This document shows, in pieces, positions 1 to 8,090 of a stretch of 64,000 bases of DNA. This stretch comes from Microbacterium sp. ET2 (lineage in GTDB: Bacteria; Actinomycetota; Actinomycetes; Actinomycetales; Microbacteriaceae), in assembly GCF_030347395.1 (NCBI RefSeq), contig NZ_CP128170.1, positions 930,001 to 994,000 of the forward strand. Direction: 5' to 3'. Both the position numbers and the translations under genes were made by a program. A model generated the notes under the pieces. The model saw only the letters and a program-made list of their open reading frames with translations, was not told the DNA's origin and ran no database searches. Numbering within the stretch: the first letter of the stretch is position 1; every line of letters starts with the position of its first letter.

Positions 1-198
1 GAGACCCTGCCCGACTGGCTGCAGTGGGTGGCGGCGAATCAGCCGGTGACCCCCATCATCGAGACGATCCGGGCCTTTCTGATGCGCGAGGCGGTCGGTG
101 ACGAACTCTGGTGGGCACTCGGATGGTGTGCTGTCATCCTCGCCGCCGCCATCGGCTGGGGCTCATGGCTGTTCCGTCGTCGTACGCGTCGCGGCTGA
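1..198 (+). CDS. ABC-2 type transporter permease, C-terminal fragment
   Basis: The window opens inside a reading frame of 65 codons ending in TGA. The piece has an amphipathic segment with the sequence QPVTPIIETIRAFL, typical of the last periplasmic helix of DrrB-type ABC-2 permeases, then one hydrophobic membrane segment (about residues 37-58 of the fragment) and a short RRRTRRG cytoplasmic tail. In the family this protein is the membrane half of an exporter for drugs or lipids and pairs with an ATPase gene normally just upstream, outside this window. Assignment rests on the C-terminus only, so the substrate cannot be named. Confidence 0.7.
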   Translation, partial: ETLPDWLQWVAANQPVTPIIETIRAFLMREAVGDELWWALGWCAVILAAAIGWGSWLFRRRTRRG

Positions 199-204
199 CG
201 CGGT

Positions 205-618
205 TCAGCGGCCGGGCAGCTTCTTCAGCGCGTTCGCGACGGCGTGCTGAGCGGATGCCGCGGCGCGCCCCACGAGCTCGGCAGCGTGCGCCGCGGGCTC
301 GGGCAGAGAGATCAGCGCGGCGGCGTCGGCGGCGACGAGTGCAGGGGTGTCGAGGAACGGCACGAGCCAGTCGTCCACCTCGTCCAGGGGTGCCGCCAAG
401 AGGCTGTAGTACCGGTGCTGGCCGACCTCGCGCACCGAGACGAGGTGCGCTTCGCGCAGCACCTTCAGGTGCTTGGAGACCGTCGGCTGGCTGACACCGA
501 GGGAACTGACGATCTGCGACACGCTCGTTCCGTTCTCACCGGCGGTGGAGCGATCGAGCAGGAGCCTGAGGATGTCGCGACGCGTGCCGTCTGCGATCAC
601 GTCGAAGATGTCCGCCAT
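205..618 (-). CDS. ArsR-family winged-helix repressor
   Basis: A 137-residue protein. The N-terminal 85 residues form an ArsR-type winged helix: FDVIADGTRRDILRLL, then a recognition helix around SQPTVSKHLKVLRE and a wing ending in HRYYSL. No metal-binding cysteine motif is visible, so it is not a classical arsenic sensor. The C-terminal 50 residues are Ala-rich and unassigned. It converges with the ABC permease fragment (6 nt gap) and diverges from the potassium-uptake genes, either of which it might control. A TAACCT hexamer (630 to 625) lies exactly 6 nt before the ATG, suggesting a leaderless transcript. Confidence 0.85.
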   Translation of the reverse strand: MADIFDVIADGTRRDILRLLLDRSTAGENGTSVSQIVSSLGVSQPTVSKHLKVLREAHLVSVREVGQHRYYSLLAAPLDEVDDWLVPFLDTPALVAADAAALISLPEPAAHAAELVGRAAASAQHAVANALKKLPGR

Positions 619-687
619 GGCATTAGGTTAGTGCCGCCCAGCGGCGGAGTACCATGACTGAGGTTTTCTCGGCGAAAGGGGCGGCGC

Positions 688-2124
688 ATGCCGACGGGCC
701 AGGCACGTGCGGCATGGCGCCGAGTCCTCGCCTTCGGCGAGCGCGCCTGGGACGCGCTGCGAAACCTCACCACATCCTCCCCCGCACGCTTCGCGGTGCT
801 GGTCTTCGCGTCTCTGATCCTGGTCTTCACAGCGCTTCTGTCGTTGCCCGCGTCGACGTACGCGGGGCGACTGCCCCTCGCCGATGCGCTGTTCACCGCG
901 GTGTCGACGATCTGCGTCACCGGCCTCACCACCGTCGACATCGCGACGACCTTCTCGCCGTTCGGGAAGGTCGTCATCTTCCTCGGCATGAACATCGGCG
1001 GCATGGGCGTGCTGACGCTGGCCTCGATCCTGGGCCTCATCATCTCCAAGCGTCTCGGGCTACGGGCGAAACTCATCGCCGCCAGCGACACGAACCCTCT
1101 GCGCAGCCACGGCGGACCGGTGAACGAAGGTCAGGCGGTGCGCCTCGGCGAGGTCGGCCAGCTGCTGCGGACAGTCGCGCTGTCCACGCTGCTCATCGAA
1201 GCGGTCGTGGCGATCGCGCTCTACCCGAGCCTGCTCCTCGCGGGCATCGGTCCCCTCGAGGCGCTGTGGGAGGCCCCGTTCTACGCGGTCTCGGCGTTCA
1301 CGAACACCGGCTTCACGCCCAATGTCGGGGGCATCGCACCGTTCGCCGACGACTACGTGCTGCTGACGATCCTCATGATCGCGGTCTTCCTCGGCAGCAT
1401 CGGCTTCCCCGTGATCTACGCGCTCTACAAGAACGTGTGGCACGTGAAGGCGTGGTCGCTGCACACGAAGCTGACGCTCATCACCACGACGGTGCTGTTC
1501 GTCCTGGGCGCCGGGGCGTTCCTCACCCTCGAATACGCCAACCCGGGAACCTTCGGGTCGATGGACGCCTGGGACACCACCTTCCAGGCCTTCTTCCTCT
1601 CCGCCATGACACGGTCGGGTGGATTCGCCGTCGTCGACATCGGTGAGCTGTACGGCTCGTCGCAGGTCGTCGGGTCGATGCTCATGTTCGTCGGCGGCGG
1701 CTCGGCCTCCACCGCCGGAGGCATCAAGGTCACCACCCTCGCCGTCCTCGCCCTCGCGGTCTGGTCGGAGGCGAAAGGCCGCCAGTCGGTCGAGGTCTTC
1801 GGTCGCCGCATTCCCAGCGACGTGCAGCGCGTGGCCCTCTCGGTCGTGGCCTGGGGCGCGACGATCGTCGCCCTGTCGACGATCACGATCGCGCAGATCA
1901 CGAAGGCACCCATCGCGGAGGTGCTTTTCGACGTCATCTCCGCATTCGGCACCGTCGGCCTGTCGACCGGGCTGACGATGGAGCTTCCCGACTCCGCTGT
2001 CTACGTTCAGGCGTTGACGATCTTCATGGGCCGCATTGGTACAGTGACTCTCGCCGCGGCCGTGGCCGCGTCATCCCGTTCGCAGCTCTACTCGCTGCCC
2101 GTGGAAAGGCCGATCGTTGGGTGA
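688..2124 (+). CDS. TrkH/KtrB-family potassium translocating subunit
   Basis: A 478-residue integral membrane protein, the channel-like K+ translocating subunit of a Trk/Ktr uptake system. All four selectivity-filter loops are recognisable by their glycines: CVTGLTTVD, AFTNTGFTPN, MTRSGGFAVVD and GTVGLSTGL. The length suits KtrB/TrkH, and the ATG is preceded by a purine-rich GAAAGGGG. It overlaps the following RCK regulatory subunit by 8 nt, so the two are almost certainly co-translated as one transporter. Whether the coupling ion is Na+ or H+ cannot be read from the sequence. Confidence 0.93.
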   Translation: MPTGQARAAWRRVLAFGERAWDALRNLTTSSPARFAVLVFASLILVFTALLSLPASTYAGRLPLADALFTAVSTICVTGLTTVDIATTFSPFGKVVIFLGMNIGGMGVLTLASILGLIISKRLGLRAKLIAASDTNPLRSHGGPVNEGQAVRLGEVGQLLRTVALSTLLIEAVVAIALYPSLLLAGIGPLEALWEAPFYAVSAFTNTGFTPNVGGIAPFADDYVLLTILMIAVFLGSIGFPVIYALYKNVWHVKAWSLHTKLTLITTTVLFVLGAGAFLTLEYANPGTFGSMDAWDTTFQAFFLSAMTRSGGFAVVDIGELYGSSQVVGSMLMFVGGGSASTAGGIKVTTLAVLALAVWSEAKGRQSVEVFGRRIPSDVQRVALSVVAWGATIVALSTITIAQITKAPIAEVLFDVISAFGTVGLSTGLTMELPDSAVYVQALTIFMGRIGTVTLAAAVAASSRSQLYSLPVERPIVG

Positions 2125-2788
2125 TCGCATCAGGGGGGACGCGCCCGTCCTCGTCATCGGACTCGGGCGCTTCGGCGCTGCGTGCGCCGGTGAGCTCGAC
2201 CGGCTGGAACGCGAGGTGCTCGCGATCGACGAGAGCCTCGAGCTCGTGCAGAAGTGGTCGGACCGGGTCACTCACACCGTCCAGGCCGACGCGCGCAACA
2301 TCGATGCGCTGAAGCAGATCGGTGCGCAGGACTTCCAGGTCGCCGTCGTCGCAGTCGGGTCGCTCATCGAGGCATCCGTCCTCATCACCGCCAACCTCGT
2401 CGACCTGAAGGTTCCGCAGATCTGGGCGAAGGCGGTCTCGCAGTCGCACGGCAAGATCCTCGCCCGCGTCGGCGCGAACCACGTCATCTACCCCGAGCGC
2501 GAAGCCGGCGAGCGCGTCGCCCACCTGGTGAGCGGCCGCATGCTCGACTTCATCCGATTCGACGACGATTTCGTGCTGGCCAAGATGTACCCGCCGAAGT
2601 TCATCCGCGGCGTGGGCCTGAACGAATCGGGCGTCCGCACCAAGTACAACGTCACCGTCGTCGGGGTGAAGAGCCCCGGCAAGCCGTTCCGCTACGCGGA
2701 GGCCAACACGGTCGTCACCAACCACGACCTCATCATCGTCTCGGGCACCAACTCCGACATCGAGCGGTTCGCGGCCCTCGACCGCTGA
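2117..2788 (+). CDS. TrkA/KtrA-family RCK potassium channel regulator
   Basis: A 223-residue cytoplasmic protein with an N-terminal Rossmann RCK_N domain (nucleotide-binding loop VLVIGLGRFGAACAGEL, acidic end of the second strand near AIDES) and a C-terminal RCK_C domain from about residue 140. The single RCK pair matches KtrA rather than the duplicated TrkA of enteric bacteria. In the family an octameric ring binds nucleotide and gates the membrane subunit. The start is TTG inside the end of the upstream channel gene (8 nt overlap). Downstream is a gap containing a nested palindromic element. Confidence 0.93.
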   Translation: MGDRIRGDAPVLVIGLGRFGAACAGELDRLEREVLAIDESLELVQKWSDRVTHTVQADARNIDALKQIGAQDFQVAVVAVGSLIEASVLITANLVDLKVPQIWAKAVSQSHGKILARVGANHVIYPEREAGERVAHLVSGRMLDFIRFDDDFVLAKMYPPKFIRGVGLNESGVRTKYNVTVVGVKSPGKPFRYAEANTVVTNHDLIIVSGTNSDIERFAALDR

Positions 2789-2797
2789 CCGGTCCCC

Positions 2798-2882
2798 AAC
2801 TCCTGCACAATTCCTCGAGAATCGGCCGGACGGCCGTGTGGAACCGGTTCCACCGTCTCGCAGCGCACAGATTGCAGGAGTT
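2798..2882. repeat. Nested intergenic palindromic element
   Basis: The gap between the RCK gene and the next gene holds outer arms AACTCCTGCA (2798-2807) and TGCAGGAGTT (2873-2882), a perfect 10-bp inverted repeat. Inside it is a perfect 16-nt palindrome GTGGAACCGGTTCCAC (2838-2853). It could fold as a transcription terminator for the potassium genes, but it has no T tract and looks more like an extragenic palindromic element. Confidence 0.5.
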
Positions 2883-2944
2883 ACGCACACGTCGACACCG
2901 TCAACCCCGTCGCGGCTGTCGGAAGTCCGCGTCAGAATGCCCGC

Positions 2945-3322
2945 ATGACGGACAGACAGCAGACGGATGCCGCGGCGCGCCGCTTCATCGACGCCTACCT
3001 CGTCGCCTGGCGCTCGAACGAGCCCGACGACATCCGAGGCCTCTTCACCGAGGATGCAGAGCTGCGCTTCGAACCCTGGACGACGGCGTTCACCGGTCAC
3101 GAGGCGATCGTCGCCGAGTGGCTGCGACGACAGGACGAGCCCGACTCCTTCACCTTCGCCTGGGACGTCGCGGGCGTCGACGGCGACCGTGCGTTCATCC
3201 AGGCCGAGACGGTCTACACGGGTGGCCGGAGCTACAGCAACCTCTGGGTGGTCGACCTCGCCGAGGACGGCCGGGCTCGGTCGTTCGTCGAATGGTGGAT
3301 GGACCGCTCGAAGACCAGCTGA
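2945..3322 (+). CDS. NTF2-like / SnoaL-like fold protein
   Basis: A 125-residue protein with the cone-shaped NTF2/SnoaL layout: an N-terminal helix (FIDAYLVAWRSNEPDDIRGLF), the typical DAELRFEPW strand, a helix EAIVAEWLRRQDE and a long beta-sheet ending in SFVEWWM. Members bind small hydrophobic ligands or act as isomerases or cyclases; no catalytic residues point to a specific reaction here. A CAGAAT hexamer lies 6 nt before the ATG, so the gene may be transcribed leaderless as a single unit. It converges with proC. Confidence 0.75.
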   Translation: MTDRQQTDAAARRFIDAYLVAWRSNEPDDIRGLFTEDAELRFEPWTTAFTGHEAIVAEWLRRQDEPDSFTFAWDVAGVDGDRAFIQAETVYTGGRSYSNLWVVDLAEDGRARSFVEWWMDRSKTS

Positions 3323-3350
3323 CGCGCGTCGCGGAACCCGCCAGGCAGCC

Positions 3351-4193
3351 TCACGACCCTGCGGCGAGCTCTTTCGCGCGTGCGAGCGCAGCGTCGGTCG
3401 CGCGCGCGAACACTTCGTCCAGGCGAGCGTCCTGCAGCACCGCGACCGCGCGCTCGGTCGTGCCCTTCGGACTCGTGACACGCCGCCGCAGCTCGGCGGG
3501 GTCCTCCCCCGTGGCCGCCAGCAGCGCCGTCGCCCCGGCGAAGGTCTGTTCCACCATCACGCGGGCTTCCGCCTCGCCGAAGCCCTTGCCGATTGCCGCG
3601 CGCGTCAGCTCCTCGATGAGGAGGAACACGTACGCCGGGCCCGACCCCGAGATCGTCGACAGTGCGTCGATCTGCTCTTCGGGCAGCTCGATCACCGTCC
3701 CCACGGTCTCGAACAGGCGACGGACGACGCGGGTATCGTCCTCGGTCGCGCTCGTCCCGGCAGCAAGCCCGGTGACGGCCTTGCCGACGAGCGCCGGCGT
3801 GTTGGGCATGGCACGGAACACCGTGACATCCGTCCCCAGGATCTCCTGGAACGTCGCCAGCGTGACCCCGGCTGCGAGGCTCACGACGATCGTGCCGGCA
3901 CGCAGGTGCGGGCCGATCTCGCGAAGAAGGTCGGGCACCATCGCGGGCTTCACCCCGACGAGCACGATGTCGGCCCTCGCCGTCGCCCGCACATTCGCGC
4001 CGGGCTCGTCCTCGAGGGCGAGACTGGTCACCGATGGGACGGATGCCAGCTCCTCGGCCTTCCCGCGGGAGCGATTCGTCGCGACGATCCCCTCCGTCGC
4101 GAGCGCCGACGCCGCAACACCGCGGAGGACCGCTCCTCCCATCGACCCTGCTCCGAGAACGGCGATGGACGGGAGTGCGTAGGCGTCGGTCAT
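3351..4193 (-). CDS. proC: Pyrroline-5-carboxylate reductase
   Basis: A 280-residue protein catalysing the last step of proline synthesis, NAD(P)H-dependent reduction of 1-pyrroline-5-carboxylate. It has the N-terminal dinucleotide fold (VLGAGSMGGAVLRG), the FRAMPNTPALVGKAVTG segment and the family signature around ALSTISGSGPAYVFLLIEEL before the C-terminal dimerisation helices. Length is standard. A TAGGAT hexamer (4205 to 4200) sits exactly 6 nt before the ATG with no Shine-Dalgarno sequence, consistent with a leaderless mRNA. It is a stand-alone gene divergent from the alpha/beta hydrolase. Confidence 0.96.
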   Translation of the reverse strand: MTDAYALPSIAVLGAGSMGGAVLRGVAASALATEGIVATNRSRGKAEELASVPSVTSLALEDEPGANVRATARADIVLVGVKPAMVPDLLREIGPHLRAGTIVVSLAAGVTLATFQEILGTDVTVFRAMPNTPALVGKAVTGLAAGTSATEDDTRVVRRLFETVGTVIELPEEQIDALSTISGSGPAYVFLLIEELTRAAIGKGFGEAEARVMVEQTFAGATALLAATGEDPAELRRRVTSPKGTTERAVAVLQDARLDEVFARATDAALARAKELAAGS

Positions 4194-4239
4194 GCCGCCA
4201 TCCTACGAACCCACCCCCGACGCGCCCGAGGGCCCGGGC

Positions 4240-4245
4240 TATAGT
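4240..4245 (+). promoter_or_regulatory. -10 element TATAGT for the alpha/beta hydrolase
   Basis: A near-consensus TATAGT lies 44 nt before the ATG at 4290 in the divergent gap to proC. The expected start of transcription, around 4252, leaves a leader carrying the GAAGGAG ribosome site. No clear -35 hexamer is visible. Confidence 0.5.
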
Positions 4246-4289
4246 CGAAACGGCGGGGCGTGGACGCTCCGGGCGAGAAGGAGACTGCG

Positions 4290-5414
4290 ATGATCACGCC
4301 CCCGAATTCGCTCTTCGACGGCATCACCTCACGAATCATCGACACGCGCGACGTGGCGATCAACGTCCTCGAACGCCGCGGTGACGACCCCGAGACGACA
4401 CCGCAGAAGACGGTGGTCCTGGTGCACGGCAACGTCTCGTCGGCACTCTTCTGGCAGCCCACCATGCTCGATCTTCCGAGCGATCTGCGAGTGATCGCGA
4501 TCGACCTTCGCGGCTTCGGCGGCAGTGAGCACACCCCCGTCGACGCGACGCGAGGTGTCCGCGATTTCAGCGACGACATCTTCGCCGTGCTGCAGGCGCT
4601 CGGGATCCCCACCGCGCACTTCGTCGGCTGGTCGATGGGGGGTGGCGTCGTGATGCAGTACGCGCTCGATCACCCGGTGCTGAGCCTGACCCTGCAGGCC
4701 CCCGTCTCGCCGTACGGCTTCGGCGGCACGCGCCGCGACGGCTCGCGCCTCACCGACGACGACGCCGGCTGCGGTGGCGGCGGGGCGAATCCCGACTTCG
4801 TCGAACGTCTCATCGCGCACGACACCGGCGACGCCGCCCAGACCTCGCCGCGCAGCGTCTTCCGCGCCGCCTACGTCGCGCCCGGATTCACGACGCCTCA
4901 TGAAGACGTCTTCGTCGAGTCGATGCTCACCACCTCCACGGCGGAGGGGAACTATCCCGGCAACTCGGTGCCCAGCCAGAACTGGCCGGGATTCGGAGCG
5001 GGACACCTCGGGGTGCTCAACACCATGGCGCCGAAGTACTTCGACGTGTCCGGCATCGTCGACCTCGACGACAAGCCGCCGATTCTGTGGGTCCACGGAA
5101 GCGTCGACGCGATCGTCGCCGACGGCTCGTTCTACGACTTCAATCACCTCGGCGCCCTCGGAATCGTCCCGGGCTGGCCCGGCGCCGACGTCGCCCCCGC
5201 GCAGGAGATGATCTCGCAGACCCGCGATGTGCTGAAGGCATACCAGGCGGGTGGCGGCGATGTCACCGAGGTCGAACTCGAGGGCACCGGGCACGCCCCG
5301 CACCTCGAGCGGCCCGACGAGTTCCGTCGCGCACTGCTCCTGACGATCGGCTACACCGGCGACCGTCCCGACGCGCCGCCCACCGAGGCGATCGTCATCC
5401 GCTCGGCCGACTGA
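4290..5414 (+). CDS. Alpha/beta hydrolase
   Basis: A 374-residue alpha/beta-hydrolase. The oxyanion-hole motif is VLVHGNVSSA, the nucleophile elbow is GWSMGGG, a plausible acid Asp is in GSVDAIV and the catalytic His in EGTGHAPHLE. An unusually long insertion between strands 6 and 7, including a Gly-rich DDDAGCGGGG stretch, forms a lid domain. It is related to epoxide hydrolase or haloperoxidase-like esterases; the substrate is unknown. The ATG at 4290 is chosen over the upstream GTG at 4260 because GAAGGAG stands 6 nt before it. The luciferase-like gene follows 16 nt later, so the two may be co-transcribed. Confidence 0.88.
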   Translation: MITPPNSLFDGITSRIIDTRDVAINVLERRGDDPETTPQKTVVLVHGNVSSALFWQPTMLDLPSDLRVIAIDLRGFGGSEHTPVDATRGVRDFSDDIFAVLQALGIPTAHFVGWSMGGGVVMQYALDHPVLSLTLQAPVSPYGFGGTRRDGSRLTDDDAGCGGGGANPDFVERLIAHDTGDAAQTSPRSVFRAAYVAPGFTTPHEDVFVESMLTTSTAEGNYPGNSVPSQNWPGFGAGHLGVLNTMAPKYFDVSGIVDLDDKPPILWVHGSVDAIVADGSFYDFNHLGALGIVPGWPGADVAPAQEMISQTRDVLKAYQAGGGDVTEVELEGTGHAPHLERPDEFRRALLLTIGYTGDRPDAPPTEAIVIRSAD

Positions 5415-5430
5415 CGGGTCAGCACACGCG

Positions 5431-6357
5431 ATGGAGTACTGCGTCTTCACCGAGCCGCACCTCGGTGCGAGCTACGACGACCAGCTCGCGTTCGCTCAGT
5501 CCGCTGAGCGCCACGGGTTCCACGGGTTCTTCCGCTCCGACCACTACCTCAACGCCCGCGACGAGGGCCTTCCCGGACCCACCGACGCGTGGACGACTCT
5601 TGCCGGGCTCGCGCGCGAAACGAGCCGCATCCGCCTGGGAACCCTGGTCTCCCCGGTCACCTTCCGCCACCCCGGGGTGCTCGCGATCCAGGTGGCGCAG
5701 GTCGACGCGATGTCGGCCGGCCGGGTCGAGCTCGGACTCGGTGCCGGGTGGTTCGAGCGGGAGCACGAGGCGTACGGCATCCCGTTCCCGAAGAACCGCT
5801 TCGACCTGCTCGAGGAGCAGCTGCAGATCGTGACGGGGCTGTGGGAGACGCCGGTCGGCGAGACCTACAGCTTCGCCGGCGAGAACTACCGTTTGGTGGA
5901 TGCCCCGGGGCTGCCGAAACCGGTGCAGCAGCCGGTGCCCCTGATCATCGGCGGTGCCGGCCGACGGCGGACCCCCGAGTTCGTCGCCCGCTTCGCCCGG
6001 GAGTACAACGTCGGCTTTCCCACCGACGCGCAGATCGCCGAGCGCCTCGACAACCTCCGCGCCGCCTGCGAGCGGGTCGGACGCGACCCGGCGACCGTGC
6101 GGCTGTCCGTGGCGATGTCGGTGATCGCGGGCGCCGACGACGCCGAGGTCGCACGCCGTGCGGGTCGGCTCGGAAAGACGCTCGACGAGGTGCGCGACGG
6201 GGTCAACCTCGTCGGGGGGCCCGATGAGATCGGCGAGCGCATCGAACGGTGGCGCTCCTTCGGTATCGAGCGGGTGTACTTCCAGTTCCTCGACAACCAG
6301 GATGTCGCCCACGTCGACTATGTCGGCGAGGCGGTACTCCCGGCGCTTCCGCGCTGA
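5431..6357 (+). CDS. Luciferase-like (LLM) F420-dependent oxidoreductase
   Basis: A 308-residue TIM-barrel protein of the bacterial luciferase-like family. Visible hallmarks are the N-terminal [46 protein letters not shown], the [20 protein letters not shown] segment and a C-terminal [12 protein letters not shown]. This closely follows the actinobacterial subfamily annotated as F420-dependent, in which the deazaflavin replaces FMN; cofactor use is inference. The gene trails the alpha/beta hydrolase by 16 nt and its product converges with tadA. Confidence 0.88.
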   Translation: MEYCVFTEPHLGASYDDQLAFAQSAERHGFHGFFRSDHYLNARDEGLPGPTDAWTTLAGLARETSRIRLGTLVSPVTFRHPGVLAIQVAQVDAMSAGRVELGLGAGWFEREHEAYGIPFPKNRFDLLEEQLQIVTGLWETPVGETYSFAGENYRLVDAPGLPKPVQQPVPLIIGGAGRRRTPEFVARFAREYNVGFPTDAQIAERLDNLRAACERVGRDPATVRLSVAMSVIAGADDAEVARRAGRLGKTLDEVRDGVNLVGGPDEIGERIERWRSFGIERVYFQFLDNQDVAHVDYVGEAVLPALPR

Positions 6358-6385
6358 GCTGGTGGAACGCCGCGGCGAGGCGGGA

Positions 6386-6847
6386 TCAGCGCCGCGTGAC
6401 GAAGAACGCCTGCAGCAGCGCCGCGGCCTCCGCCGCCCGAAGCCCCCCGACGACCTCGGCGCGCACCGGCAGACGGCGGTCACGCAGCACATCGTGCACC
6501 GATCCGGCCGCGCCGGCCTTCTCATCCCACGCGCCGAACACCACCCGGCTCACGTGCGACTGCAACGCCGCTCCCGCGCACATCACGCACGGCTCGAGGG
6601 TGACGACGAGCGTGTGCCCGGAGAGGTTCCACGAGCCGAGGGATGCCGCGGCCGCGCGCAGCGCCACGACCTCGGCGTGGGCGGTGGGATCCCCGCTGGT
6701 CTCGCGCAGATTCCTTCCCTCGCCGATGACGTTCCCCGCGGCATCCGTCACCACCGCCCCGACGGGAACCTCGCCCGCGGCCGCAGCCTCGGCGGCGAGC
6801 GCGAGCGCGCGCGCCATCGCGGCGTCGTCGGCGGGGTCGGGTTGCAC
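6386..6847 (-). CDS. tadA: tRNA-specific adenosine deaminase
   Basis: A 153-residue zinc deaminase converting the wobble adenosine of tRNA-Arg(ACG) to inosine. The zinc site is complete: HAE (His57, proton-shuttling Glu59) and PCVMC (Cys87, Cys90). I take the GTG at 6847 as start because TACGCT lies exactly 6 nt before it (6859 to 6854), a leaderless arrangement; an internal ATG at 6817 has no signal. It is divergent from upp with promoters only about 25 nt apart, and the two form a nucleobase-handling pair. Confidence 0.92.
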   Translation of the reverse strand: MQPDPADDAAMARALALAAEAAAAGEVPVGAVVTDAAGNVIGEGRNLRETSGDPTAHAEVVALRAAAASLGSWNLSGHTLVVTLEPCVMCAGAALQSHVSRVVFGAWDEKAGAAGSVHDVLRDRRLPVRAEVVGGLRAAEAAALLQAFFVTRR

Positions 6848-6853
6848 GCCTCC

Positions 6854-6888
6854 AGCGTACGGACCGACAGGCCCGCAGCGGATACCCT
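6854..6888. promoter_or_regulatory. Overlapping divergent promoters of tadA and upp
   Basis: On the minus strand TACGCT (6859-6854) lies 6 nt before the tadA GTG. On the plus strand TACCCT (6883-6888) lies 7 nt before the upp ATG. The whole intergenic region is 48 nt, so both promoters must share it and both transcripts should be leaderless or nearly so. Confidence 0.55.
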
Positions 6889-6895
6889 GGGAGCC

Positions 6896-7528
6896 ATGCG
6901 CCTCCACGTCGCCGACCACCCGCTCATCACCCACAAGCTCACGGTGCTGCGTGACAAGACGACGTCGTCGCCGGTGTTCCGGCAGCTGACGGAGGAGCTC
7001 GTCACGCTCCTCGCCTACGAGGCGACGCGGTCGGTGAAGGTCGACCCGATCGAGATCCAGACCCCGGTATCGCTGACGACGGGGGTGAAGATCAGCGAGC
7101 CGCGCCCGATCGTCGTGCCCATCCTCAGGGCCGGACTCGGGATGCTGGAGGGCATGGTCAAGCTCCTCCCGACCGCGGAGGTGGGTTTCCTCGGCATGGT
7201 CCGGAATGAAGAGACCCTTGAGCCCACGACCTACGCCGAACGCCTGCCCGACGATCTGTCCGATCGGCAGTGCTTCGTACTGGACCCCATGCTCGCGACC
7301 GGTGGGTCGCTGGGCGCGGCAGTCGAGTTCCTCTTCACGAGGGGCGCCCAGGACGTCACCGCCATCTGCCTCCTCGGTGCGCCCGAAGGGGTCGCCGCGA
7401 TCGAGCGTCAGGTCGGCGACAAGGACGTCACGCTCGTGCTCGGAGCGCTCGATGAGCGACTGAACGAGAAGGGATACATCGTGCCCGGCCTCGGCGACGC
7501 CGGCGACCGCCTCTACGGCACCGTCTGA
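6896..7528 (+). CDS. upp: Uracil phosphoribosyltransferase
   Basis: A 210-residue pyrimidine-salvage enzyme making UMP from uracil and PRPP. It contains the family segments [14 protein letters not shown], the PRPP loop [20 protein letters not shown] and the C-terminal uracil-recognition stretch [17 protein letters not shown]. Length and ends match the family exactly. TACCCT lies 7 nt before the ATG. The gene stands alone, divergent from tadA. Confidence 0.97.
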   Translation: MRLHVADHPLITHKLTVLRDKTTSSPVFRQLTEELVTLLAYEATRSVKVDPIEIQTPVSLTTGVKISEPRPIVVPILRAGLGMLEGMVKLLPTAEVGFLGMVRNEETLEPTTYAERLPDDLSDRQCFVLDPMLATGGSLGAAVEFLFTRGAQDVTAICLLGAPEGVAAIERQVGDKDVTLVLGALDERLNEKGYIVPGLGDAGDRLYGTV

Positions 7529-7683
7529 CGGAATCTTCCGAGGAGCGCGCGAGTACTCCCGCGCATTTCCGGGCTCCGAGACGAGTGTGGCGCGGTATCC
7601 GCCCCTCGCCGAACGGACACCGCGCCTGCGCCTTTCGGCGCGAATCCAAGGGTATGACGGTGCCGATCCCGCTCCTGAGGGGC

Positions 7684-7712
7684 TTGACATTCACACCCTG
7701 AATCGCTAATTC
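7684..7712 (+). promoter_or_regulatory. Consensus-like promoter TTGACA-17-TAATTC pointing into the DUF3467 gene
   Basis: TTGACA (7684-7689), a 17-nt spacer and TAATTC (7707-7712) give the best sigma-70-type promoter match noticed in the window. No plus-strand gene follows: transcription from about 7719 would run antisense to the DUF3467 gene. The gap 7529-7723 between the convergent upp and DUF3467 genes also holds a small GCGCC/GGCGC hairpin near 7625-7640, probably terminating upp. Confidence 0.5.
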
Positions 7713-7723
7713 CTCGGGCCGAC

Positions 7724-8044
7724 TCAGTCGGGCATGACGGGCTCGGTCGGAGGCTTCCGGCCGGTCTCCTGCTCCCAGAACTCGAGCTGCTGCGTGAGAG
7801 CCTTGGCGAGCTCGAACACCTGCTCGGGAGGGATGCGGATGCGGCTGACCACGCGCGCCGGAACGATCGTGCGGCGCTCCCCCGTCTCGGGATCGGTCTC
7901 ATCGTGCGGCGGTTGGGCGAGGGTGAGGAAATCCATCACGAACACCGTGGAGCTGTGCCAGACGTTGGCGAAATCGGCGTAATTGCCCCCGATCAGATCG
8001 GGCGGCAGATCGATCTCGAATTGACGGGGCACCTGATCAGACAT
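7724..8044 (-). CDS. DUF3467 domain protein
   Basis: A 106-residue protein matching the DUF3467 family in length and in the pattern FEIDLPPDLIGGNYADFANV, the hydrophobic FVMDFLTLAQPP core and a C-terminal RIRIPPEQVFELAKALTQQL helix. The family has no established function. The ATG at 8044 is preceded by a strong GAGGAGG, making it preferable to upstream in-frame starts. It lies 46 nt downstream of the large nuclease/helicase gene on the same strand and may share its transcript. Confidence 0.85.
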   Translation of the reverse strand: MSDQVPRQFEIDLPPDLIGGNYADFANVWHSSTVFVMDFLTLAQPPHDETDPETGERRTIVPARVVSRIRIPPEQVFELAKALTQQLEFWEQETGRKPPTEPVMPD

Positions 8045-8090
8045 GCGGCAGTTCCTCCTCGCCGGGGGGATGAAGGGGCGTCTGGCGAGT

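Noticed and set aside
4260..4289. Upstream GTG start for the alpha/beta hydrolase
   Set aside because: No ribosome site before it, whereas the ATG at 4290 has GAAGGAG at ideal spacing.
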